NCBI GenBank assembly: GCA_027484445.1
Contig: JAIXSY010000005.1
Coordinates: 1-47,002, forward strand
Direction: 5' to 3'
DNA from: Verrucomicrobiaceae bacterium
GTDB taxonomy: Bacteria > Verrucomicrobiota > Verrucomicrobiia > Verrucomicrobiales > Verrucomicrobiaceae
DNA: 47,002 nucleotides
Shown: piece after piece, positions 1 through 12,000 of the stretch
Position numbering within the stretch: the stretch's first letter is position 1
How the letters are laid out: every line of letters begins with the position of its first letter
Made by a program: the position numbers and the translations under genes
The notes under the pieces: generated by a model
Database searches by the model: none
The model's input: only the letters and a program-made list of their open reading frames with translations
Told to the model about the DNA's origin: nothing

Positions 1-3000
1 AATGTGTCGATTGCACCAGGGACAAACAACGTAGCGCAGGCGCTGAACATCACGGTGCCCGCCACGGCGCTGACGGGAGTGAACCTGGGAGCGCGGTTCC
101 GCCTGACGAGCGTGAACAACCCCGGTCCGACCGGAGCGAGCGGCAACGGTGAGGTCGAGGATTATGTCGTGAGCATCGCCTTGCCACCGCTGGATTACGG
201 CGACCACACTGGATTGCCGAGTGCCAGCAGCACGGCCAACGCTGCGCTGCGCCTGGGGGCCTTGGTCGATACTGAATTCAACGCGACACTGAACAACATT
301 GCCACTGGGGACGACATCACCGGCTCAGATGACGAAGATGGTGTGAATCTGCCAGCCATGACGGCAGGTGCTCCTTCGACGATTCCCGTGAACGTGACCA
401 ACAACTCGGGCAGCGTGGCCTACCTAAATGCTTGGTTTGACTTCAACAACAACGGCGTGCTGACCGATGCGGGTGAGCAAATCGCGACCAACGTGGTCAT
501 CAATTCTGGCACCACCAATGCCACCCAAAATCTGGATCTGACAGTGCCTGCCTCAGCGAGCACAGGTGCGAATGTGGCTCTGCGCTTCCGCCTGACGAAT
601 AGTCAGAACCCAGGTGTCTCTGGCAATGTCGGCACGGGTGAAGTCGAGGACTACGTGACCACCATCGCGGTGCCGACGACCGACTTTGGCGACTGGCTCA
701 GCGCGGGAGATGCCTCCAGTGTGGCAAGCTCGAACCTGCGCATGGGTTCCCTGGCGGATACGGAATTCGTTTCCACACGGAATGCAGGAGCTTCAGGCGA
801 TGACAGCACGGGCAGCGATGACGAAGATGGCGTGACTTTGGCGGCGGGTTACAACCTCGGCTCCTCCAGCTCGCTATCGGTGGTGACGACCAACCTTACC
901 GGTTTTGTGGCCTACCTGAATGTTTGGGTGGACTGGAACAACAACGGTAGCTTCACGGACAGTGGCGAGCAGATCGCCACGAATTTATTGATCGCAAGCG
1001 GCACCTCGGCCACCACACAGAGCGTCAATTTCACCGTGCCGTCTGGTGCGATTCCGGGTGGGCGCGGGGCTCGCTTCCGTTTGACGAATGTGCTCAATAC
1101 GACTCCGCTGGGTGCTGTCGGAACAGGTGAGGTGGAGGACTACCTGCTGAACGTGTATTGCCCCACCGTGACCCTCACGCCCACGAGCTTGGCGACGCCG
1201 ACGGTTGGCACGGCCTACAATGCCACGGTCCTCGCCTCGGGTGGCACTGGGCCTTACGTGTATGGCATCAGCACGGGCAGCCTGCCTACCGGCCTTACGC
1301 TTACGCCTTCTTCAGGACTGATCTCCGGCACCGCGACCAGCAGCGTGAGCCAAAGCTTCACCCTCACGGCGACTGATCTGAACGGTTGCTCCGGCTCACG
1401 CAGCTTCACCTTGGCTCCCGTTTGTCCGGCCATCACCATCACGCCGGCCACCGCCACGCAGGGCCGTCTTTCTACAGCCTACAGCCAAACGCTGACTGCC
1501 ACAGGCGGCACGGCCCCCTACAGCGGATGGACGGTGATCAACGGCACCCTGCCTGCGGGGCTGAGCCTGAGCCCCACGAGTGGACAGATCACCGGCACTC
1601 CCACCTTGGCTGCTAGCCCGGCCAGCAACGTGACCGTGCGGGTGACGGATGCGAATGGCTGCCAAGGCACGCAGGTCATCGCGATCCAGATCTGCCCGAC
1701 CATCACCGTGGGTCCGATCAGCCTCACCGCGCCGACCATCGGTGCTGGTTATAACGTGACCGTCACGGCCAGCGGCGGTGCCAGCCCTTACAGCTTTAGC
1801 ATTGCCAGCGGTAATCTGCCCGCAGGGCTGACCCTGAACCCCACCAGCGGCCTGATCAGCGGCACTGCCACGAATGGCACGGCCACTAGCTTCATTCTGC
1901 GCGCCACGGACTCCAACGGCTGCACAGGTACGCGTGCCTACTCGCTGACCCCTGTGTGTCCCGCGATCACCATCGGACCTGATAGCCTGCCCACTGCCGT
2001 TTTGGGCTCATCCTACAATCAGACGCTGAGTGTGTCGGGCAGCTCGGCGAGCTACAGCTTCAGCCTGATTCAAGGTCAGCTGCCCGCAGGTCTGACGCTG
2101 AGCAGCGCAGGTCTGATCAGCGGCACGCCGACAAGCAACGCGAGCTCCATCTTCACCGTGCGTGCTGTGGATAGCTTCGGCTGTCAAACGACGCGCACTT
2201 ACACCCTCACGCTGTCTTGCATCGCGATCAGCATCACGCCGACCACACTCAGTCATGGAGCGATTGGCACGAGCTACAGTGCAGGGCTGACGGCAGCTCC
2301 GGCAGGCACCTATTCCTGGTCCATCGCGAGCGGCACGCTGCCTGCGGGCATGAGCTTGGGCAGCACCACGGGCACGCTTTCGGGCACGCCCACGGCCTCG
2401 GGATTGTTCTCGTTTGTCGCTCGTGCAAGCAATGGTCCCGCCACCGTGCCAGAGCTGGAGTTCACCACCTACAATCTCGACCTGGTCCCTGGAGATAGCT
2501 TTAACCTGCGCAACTACGTCAGGCCAAAAGATGGCTCATCGACCCCGATCGATTGGGGCCGTGTGCGCTTCACCTACACGGAAGCGGGGGCCAACGATCC
2601 GACCACTCCAGCCAATTGGAATTTGACCAACTTCAATGCCGGTCTGCCCGTGACCGTGACCAGCGCCGATGAGTTGGCCGGCGGCAATTCAGGTGCGGGA
2701 CAATTCCGCATTTACTTGGTGCGTGAGGGCATGAGCACCTTCGATGACCATGCCGAAATTCGCATCCGTGCTTCGAACACGAGTGCAGTGCTTTCCGCCA
2801 TGGCGAATCCAGCCATCCCCTCGGCCTGCTCGGGCACGCAGAGTTACACCTTGCGCATCTGCCCCGCTCTGACGCTGAGTCCGACCAGCCTGCCTGCATC
2901 CACCGTGGGAACGGCTTATTCGCAAACTGTCACCGCTAGCGGTGGCACGGGTCCATACACCTATGCTGTGAGTGCTGGCAGTCTGCCCGTGTGGGCAACG

Positions 3001-6000
3001 CTGAACCCGAACTCGGGCCTTCTCTCTGGCACACCGACTCAGGTCAGCAGCGCTAGCTTTACCCTTCAGGCCACTGATGTGAATGGCTGTGTGGGAACAC
3101 GTGCCTACACGGTGACGGCAGTCTGCCCGACGCTGACGATTGGCACCACGGCTCTCTCGGACGGCACGGTGGGGGTGGCTTTGAACCAGACACTGTCAGC
3201 CACTGGCGGCACGGGACCTTACGCATGGACCACGGCATCGGGCAGCTGGCCAGCGGGGCTCAGCCTGAGCAATGCTGGGGTCGTGAGTGGCACTCCCACC
3301 ACTGCGAATGGCATGGGCAGTTCGGTAACGGTGCGTGCGACGGATGTGTATGGCTGCTTCACGGAGACATCGGTGAGCGTGAAAATCTGCCCGGTGATCG
3401 CGGTGAATCCGACGAGCCTGCCCGCAGCTACCGTGGGTGCGGCCTACACGACGACGCTAACTGGCGCGAACGGCACGGGGCCTTACACCTTCAGCGTCAG
3501 CGCGGGCACGCTGCCCGCCGGGCTCAGCTTGAGCAATGCAGGGGTGCTCTCTGGAACCCCGAGTGGCAGTGCAGCCGCAAGCTTCACGGTGCGTGCGGTC
3601 GATGCGAACGGCTGTGCAGGCACGCGCAGCTACTCGATGACACCGACCTGTCCGGCCATTGCGATCACACCGACGACCACCACGGATGGCACGCTGGGGC
3701 TTGCCTTTAGCCAAACGCTAACGGCGAGCGGTGGCACGGCTCCCTATGGATCGTGGACCGTGACGAGCGGCACTCTGCCGGCTGGATTGACGCTGGGCCT
3801 CACCAATGGCCAGATCACAGGAACTCCCACCTCCGCCAATGGTGCGGGCAGTACCGTCACGGTGCGCACGACGGATGCATTGGGCTGCCAGGGCAGTCAG
3901 ACGATCTCCATCAAGATCTGCCCGGTGGTGACGGTGAACCCGACCACCCTCGGCACTGCCACGGTGGGCACCGCCTACAGCCAGACACTGACTGGCAGTG
4001 GCGGCACGGGGCCTTACAGCTTCAGCATCAGCGCGGGCAGCCTGCCGGCCTGGGCCACCCTGAGCCCGGGCGGCGTGCTCAGCGGCACACCCACAGGGCC
4101 CACGAGCGCGACCTTCACCGTGCGGGCTGTGGATGTGAATGGCTGCGCTGGCACGCGCAGCTACACGCTGACCCCGGTGTGCGCCGCGATCACGATGACA
4201 CCGACCACGCTGCCCTTTGGGGTCGTCTCGAATGTTTACTCTCAGCAGACCTTCACCGCGAGTGGTGGGGTGGGTCCCTACAGCTACGCCATCGGCACAG
4301 GCACCTTGCCGCCAGGACTCGGCCTCAGCACTGCTGGGGTGCTCTCGGGCACGCCCACGACCGCCGCGACCTACGCCTACACCGTCCGTGCGACCGATAG
4401 CCGTGGCTGCGTGGGCACGCGCTCCTTTACCCATGTGATTCATCCGGCCAGCAACATCGGCAGTCTGGTTTGGATCGATGGCAACAACAATGGCCTGCGT
4501 GATACTGGTGAACCTGGCATCGACGGTGTGACCGTGACCCTGTGGCGGGATGCCAACAGCGACGGTGACTTTGTCGATGCGGGTGAAAGCAACTACGCCA
4601 GCGTCACGACCTCAGGCGGTGGGGTCTATCAGTTCACCAACGTGCCCACCGGTCGCTACAAGCTGACCCTCGCGAACCCACCGCCAGCTGCTCCGTGGGC
4701 CAGCCGGAATGTGGACCTGAATGACAATCAGGAAGACAATGACAGCAATGGCTACCAGCGCCCCATCGGCGGCCCAGTGAATTCACCGACTTTTGACATC
4801 AGCCTGGGTGAATCTGACCTCACGCTCGACTTCGGCCTCGTGCCACCTGCCACGGCCGATGAGCGCATGGTCATGTATCTGGCGGACCTGAACCTCGACA
4901 TCATCCACAAATTCGTTGGCAGCGGCAGCACCGGGATTGAGATCCCTGGATCATGGGGTGGCATCCCCTGGGTGCGCAGCTACGGCAGCGATGCCACGAA
5001 CGGCATCACGAACCCGCACGGCGTGTGGTTCAATGGTGAAAATGTTTACGTTGGTGGTCAGCGTGACACGACCTCGGGCACCTTCCGCTACAACCTGCAG
5101 GGTCAGCTCCAGGGGCGCTCCGTCAGTTCCTACCGTCTCACGCACGTGACGCTGGGAGACTTCATTTACTATCCGAATGACACCAACGTCTCGGTACACA
5201 GCCTGACCACAGGGGCGGAGCTGGGCCGCGTGAATCTCACGGGAACCAATGCGGTGACCTGGGGCATCACCGTGGGTGGAGATGGCTTCCTTTACGTGGC
5301 AGACAACTACCAGAGCTCTACCTTCCCCAATGGCAGCTCTGTGCGTGGCAGCGGCAAAGTCTTCCGCATCGATCCGAAGCCGAGCACCTTTACCGCACCT
5401 GCGACGGTGTCTTACAGTCCGATCATCACGGGCCTGAACGACCTGACCGGCATTGATGGTGACGACGAGGGCAACCTTTACACCGCTGAGGTGCATCTCT
5501 TTGGCAATCCGCCTGTGACCAGTGCCTCACGCGTGCGCAAATACAGCCCACAGGGCACGCTGCTGGCCACCTATAATGAGCCAACTCCGCTGAATGGTGT
5601 GGGCGTGGAAGATGCCTGGGGCCTGCGCTGGAACCCGGTGGACGACAAGATCTATGTGGCGACTCGCTATGGGGACTGCGTGGCTCGTCTGCGCTCCGAT
5701 ACGCTGGCCTACGACGGGGCATTCATCCCCTTCGTGCCGGACAGCTATGGCAAGACGCTGAGCCTCCAGATTGAATCCGCCACCTTTGACTTCGGCGATC
5801 TGCCTGACACGGGTGCTGGCGTCAGTGCCCTGAACTACGAGACCGCGCAGGAAAATGGCGGCCCGTCTCACGTCATGAACAGCACGCTGCGTCTTGGCGC
5901 ACTGGTCGATGGCGAACACGCCGCGAACCCGAGCACGAACAGCCAGGGCGATGACCTGGACAATCGCGATGACGAGGACAGCATCTCCACCATGCCGACC

Positions 6001-9000
6001 TTCGTGAAAGGGCAGACCACGACGCTGCAGGTGCAAGTGCATAACCAAACCAGCACGACGGCCTTCCTGGTGACCCTTTTCGACTGGAACATGGACGGTG
6101 ACTTCGTGGACAGTGGCGAGCGCATCCAGACGAGCGTGGCGATAGGTACGAGTGGCCCGATCAATGTGAGCGTGCCGGTGCCAGTGTCAGCTCTGGCCAA
6201 TGTGAACCTGGGCATGAGGTTGCGTCTTTCCACCACCACGGGCCTCACGGCGAATGGCCATGCCAGCATTGGGGAGGTGGAGGACTACCTGATCAATGTG
6301 GTCTGCCCGGTCATCACCTTCAGCTCCAGCAGCCTGCCCGCACCGACAGTGGGCAGCAATTACAGCCAAAGCGTGACCGCTAGCGGTGGCAATGCCGCTT
6401 ACAGCTATGCGCTCATCAGCGGCAGCCTGCCCACCGGCCTCAGCCTGAGCAGCGCGGGCGTCATCAGCGGTATCGCCACGAACACGAACTCCACCACCTT
6501 CACCGTGCGCGCCACGGATGCCGGCAGCTGCACGGGCACGCAGATCTACACGCTGGCCCCGGTCTGCCCCACGCTGACCATCAACCCTGCGTCACCTGCC
6601 ATGCCAGTGACCTCCACGGCCTACAATCTGGCTCTGAGTGCCAGCGGTGGCACGGCCCCATACTCCTACGCGCTCACCGCAGGCAGTCTGCCCGCCGGAC
6701 TCGGCCTGAGCGGCGCGGGTGTCATCAGCGGCGTGGCCACCAGCACAGCCAGCGCTACCTTCACGGTTCGGGTCACGGACACGCATGGCTGCACCGGCAC
6801 GCGTAGTTTGACCCTGACTCCCACCTGCCCGTCGATCGTCATCAGCCCCACGGCTCTGGCCGATGGCATGATGGGCGCGACCTACAGCCAGACGCTGAGC
6901 GCCAGCGGTGGCAGTGGGACTTACAGTTGGTCCATTGCCTCCGGCAGCCTGCCCACCGGCTTGGGCCTGAGCACGAGCGGTGTCATCAGCGGCACGCCAA
7001 ACGGTAGCAACGGAGCAGGCACGACCGTGAGCGTGCGCGTCACCGATAGCGCAGGCTGTCAGGCTGTGCAGGATGTGCAGATCAAGATTTGCCCCGTGGT
7101 GACGGTGAACCCGACAAGCCTCAGCAATCCGATCGTCGGCTCAGCCTACACGGCCAGCCTCAGCGGCAGTGGCGGTGCTACGCCTTACACGTATGCCATT
7201 GCCAGCGGTAGCCTGCCGGCCTGGGCTAGCCTCAACCCAAACACGGGTGCCATCACCGGCACGCCCACCAGCACGACCAGCGCCAGCTTCACCATCCGCG
7301 CCACCGATCCGTTTGGCTGCTCAGGCACTCGCGCTTACACCTTGACGCCGAGCTGCCCGACGATCTTCCCGGTGCCGACAGCGCTGCCAGCCGCGACGGT
7401 GGGCACGCTCTACAGTCAAACGCTCACGCCCGCTGGGGGCACGGCCCCTTACAGTGGATTCACCGTCACCAGCGGCACGCTTCCCGGCGGGCTGACTTTG
7501 ACCAGCGCAGGTGTGCTGAGCGGCACCCCAACGGCGGGCAATGGCGCGGGGGTCAGCGTGACGATCCGCGTGACCGATGCGAACGGCTGCCAAGGTAGCC
7601 AGAACGTCACGATCCGTGTCTGCCCCATCGTCACCGTGAATCCCACCACACTGACCGCACCGACGGTGGGCAGTGGCTACGGTGCGACCGTCACCGCCAG
7701 TGGCGGCTCCGGCATCTACACCTTCGCGGTCAGTTCCGGTAGCCTGCCCACCGGGCTCACTTTAAATCCAACCTCCGGGGCTATCACCGGTACAGCCAGC
7801 AACAACACAGCTGCCACCTTCACTCTCCGCGCGACCGATGCGAATGGCTGCCAAGGCACTCGCAGCTACACCCTCACGCCTACCTGCCCAGGGCTCAGCA
7901 TCAGCGATATGAGCCTGCCTTTGGCTGTCGTGGGCAGCAGCTACAATCACACCCTTTCGCCAGCAGGCGGCAGCGGTCCCTACACCTGGGCGCTGACCAG
8001 CGGCACGATGCCTGCCGGCCTGACCTTGAGCAATGCTGGCCAGATCACCGGCACACCCACAGGAGCGAATGGCAATGGCGTCAGCCTGACCTTCCGTGCG
8101 ACCGATGCCTTTGGCTGTCAGGTGTCGAAAGCTCTGACGCTGAAGGTTTGCGCCTCCATTGCCCTAACTCCCAACACGCTGCCCGATGGCACTGCCGGTG
8201 TGGCCTACAACCAAACCGTGAGCGCCAGCGGTGGCACGGGGCCTTACACCTTTGCTGTGGCGAGCGGCACCCTGCCTGTCGGACTGACGCTGAGCCCCGG
8301 TGGTGTCCTGTCCGGCACGCCGACGGCGAACGTCAGCGCCAACCTCGTCTTCAGCGCTACGGATGCAGCGGGCTGTGTGGGCACGCGCGCTTACACGCTC
8401 TCGATTGGCTGCCCTGCCATGGACATCACGCCAGTCAGTCTGCCTGTCGCTGCGGTGGGCGTGGCCTACAGTCAGACCCTGACAGCCAGCGGTGGCACGG
8501 GCCCCTACACCTGGAATGTCAGCGCTGGCACGCTGCCCGGCGGTCTGACCCTGAGCCCAACCGGTCTGCTGAGCGGCACCCCGACCGCTGGCAATGGCAC
8601 CGGCACCAGCCTGACCCTACGCGCCCTCGATAGCACCGGCTGCGCCGTGACACGCACCTTCACCTTCCAGGTCTGCCCCGTGATCGCGGTGAACCCCAGC
8701 AGCCTGCCTGCCCCGGTCGTCGGCACACTTTACACGCAGACGCTGTCGGGCAGTGGCGGCACGGCACCCTACAGTTTCGCCATCGTCAGCGGCAGCGTGC
8801 CAGCTTGGGCCACGTTCAATATGACCACGGGTGAGCTCAATGGCACGCCGACCAGCACCACCAGCGCCAGCTTCACCGTGCGTGCGACGGATGTGAATGG
8901 TTGCTCCGGCACCCGTGCCTACACGCTCACCCCAGCCTGCCCGGCCATCAGCCTCTCGCCCACGACGGTCAATGCAGGAGCGGTGGGCAGTCTGTATAAC

Positions 9001-12000
9001 CAATCTCTAACCGCGAGCGGTGGCACGGCACCTTACAGCAGCTGGACTGTCACCAGTGGCACCCTGCCCGCAGGGCTAGTGCTGAACCCTGGCACAGGGG
9101 CCATCACGGGCACCCCGACGGCGGGCAATGGGGCTGGAGTCAGTGTGACGATCCGCGTGAATGATGCCTATGGCTGCCAGGGCAGTCAGATCTACACCTT
9201 CCGCATCTGCCCGGTCATCACCGTGTCGCCGACTTCCCTCACGGCCACGACCGTGGGCACGGCCTACAGCCAGACGATCGCTGGCAGTGGGGGTGTCGGA
9301 CCCTACACCTTCGCGGTCAGCAGCGGCACTCTGCCCACCTGGGCCACGCTGAACCCGAACTCTGGGGCCATCACCGGCACGCCCACCAGCACCACCTCGG
9401 CCTCCTTTGGCATCCGGGTCACGGACGCGAATGGCTGCTCGGGCACGCGTGTGTACAGCATCACCCCAGCCTGCCCGACGATCACGATCAGCACCACAAC
9501 CCTGTCTGACGGCATCGTCGGCACGGCCTACAACCAGCCGCTGTCTGCCACGGGCGGCACGGCTCCTTACACCTGGACGACCGTCAGTGGCAGCTGGCCT
9601 GCCGGGCTGAGTCTGACTCCGGCTGGGGTGCTGACCGGTACACCGACGGCAGCCGTGACACCTGCGACCACAGTCACCGTTCGTGCCACAGACACCTATG
9701 GCTGCACCCGCCAGCAGGCAGTGACGGTGCAGATCTGTCCGGTGATCACGCTGAATCCGTCCAGCCTGCCCACCCCGGTCGTCGGCACCGCCTACAGCCA
9801 AAGCGTGACCGCCAGTGGTGGCTCCGGCACCTACACCTACAGCGTGGCATCGGGTAGCCTTCCAGCCTGGGCATCGCTGAACCCCAGCAGCGGTGCCATC
9901 ACGGGTCTGCCGAATAGCACCGCCAGCGCCACCTTTGCGGTGCGGGCGACCGATGCGAATGGCTGCGTCGGCACCCGCGCTTACACCTTGGCCCCGGTGT
10001 GTCCGACCCTAACCCTCAGCCCCGCAGGCATCACCGGTTACGTGGCCAGCGCGCTGAACCAGACCTTCACTGCCAGCGGTGGCACCGGCCCCTACACGGC
10101 ATGGACCGTCACCGCAGGCAGCCTGCCAGGGGGCCTCACCTTGAACAGCGGTTCAGGTCTGCTGTCGGGCACGCCGACCAGTGCTGGCACCAGCACTTTC
10201 ACCGTGCGTGTCACCGATGCCAACGGCTGCCAGGGCACGCAAAGCGTGACGGTGCAGGTGAAAGGCCTGACGCTGGGCAATCGAGTCTGGCAGGACAACA
10301 ACAACAACGGCCTGCAGGACTCGGGCGAGCCAGGTGTCGCCGGTGCGGTGGTTCAGCTCATGAATCCAGGCAGTGACAATGCCATCGGCGGCAGTGGCTC
10401 AGCAGCAGACGTGCAGGTAGGCGCGGTGGTCAATACAAACGCCAGCGGTGCCTATGCCTTCACCGGCCTGCCGGGTGGCAGCTACTACGTGCGTGTCATG
10501 GCCCCTGCCTCCTACACCCACAGCAGCGGCACGCCTGCCACGACGGACAATGACATGGATGGCAACAACGACGGTGCCCAGCCTGGCGGCCCAGGAACGC
10601 CGCTCTTCAGCCCCATCCTGACCCTAACCGCAGGTGCGGAATCCGTGACGGATGGCGACAGCGACCCTGACACGAACTTGAGCGTGGACTTCGGGCTCTG
10701 GGCACCGATGGCAGTGGGCAACTTTGTCTTCCTGGACATCAACGGCGATGGCCGCCGCAACAGTGGTGAAAGCCTGCCCTATGTGTATCTGGAGCTTTAT
10801 CGTGAAGGTGATGTGCCAGGCGTGGATCTTCCTTTCACCGTGAACTCAGCAGGCTGTGGCTGCAAAGGCCGCTACCTGATCGAAAACATCAATCCAGGTC
10901 GCTACTTCATCCATGTGCCGCCTTCGCAGTTCGCCGCAGGCATGCCGCTGGAGGGACTGGTGCCCGTCAGTACCGTGGTGCCAGGTGATGATGATGTGGG
11001 TCAGGATCTGCTCTTCAACGCTAGCCCCACGCTGCAAGGAGCGAACACGGCCGTCTTTACCCTGACCCCAGGTCAGGCCCCCAGTGGCACTGCCGAATCT
11101 GGCGATGAGGGCAGCGTGGATGACGACAATGACGGCAACGTGGACCTGACGAAAGACCTCGGCTTTGCCTCTCCCTCCGGCACGGGTTTTGCCCTAGCTC
11201 TGCGCGAGCGCCGGAACCGTGATGAAGATCTCGTCAACGGTGGTGCAGACCTCGCCGCCTGCTGCGGAGACACGGTTCCCACCAGCGGTAGCACCGAGGC
11301 CACCCCAACCTTCGCCAGCTGGCAGTCCAGCCATCCAGATACCGATGGCGACGCGCTCGATCAACTCGCAGAGTATGCCCTGGGCACAGATCCAGCCGAC
11401 GGTCGCAGCGGCGCAGGCGTGTTCCGCATGGAGTTCACCGCCGCAGGCAGTGCCGATGTGCTCTACACTCGCCCCGCCAGTGGCCGTGCGGATGTCCGCC
11501 ACGAGCTGCAAATGAGCCTGGATGGTCTCGTCTGGGCGACTGTGGAAAGCACACCCGTGCTCAGCATCGGCCCCGATGGGCGTCAAATCGTGCGCCATCG
11601 CCAGGTCGAAGCCCACACCGTGGAAAATCGCGCGCTTTTCCGTCTGAAGCTCCTGCTGGATGCGGACCTCAATGGCACCCCTGAAGCCAGCGCGGTGACA
11701 CCTGCGGTCATGTTCAGCCGCGAGACCTTCCCTGTGGGTCAGCGCACCCTGTCCATGCCGCTGGTGAAGCCTGAACTTTACGCCGGTCACGTTACCCTCT
11801 CAGAAAACCGCGTGACCTTGCCCGTCGCCGTGACCTTGCCCGCTGGCGCAGCCTGCTACCTGGAGGACAAAACCAGCGGTCAGAGCTACGAGGTCGATGA
11901 GCTGGCCAGCACCGACACGGTCATTGTTCTGGAGGGTGCGCCGCCCTTCTCCCTCAGCCGCGCCAGCCTGCGCCTCCACCACACGCTCGCGGATCTGCTG

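Noticed and set aside
1159..10257. Repetitive DNA considered as a CRISPR array or VNTR
   Set aside because: Repeats are in frame, about 264 bp long, divergent in DNA and encode Ig domains. There are no short identical repeats with unique spacers.
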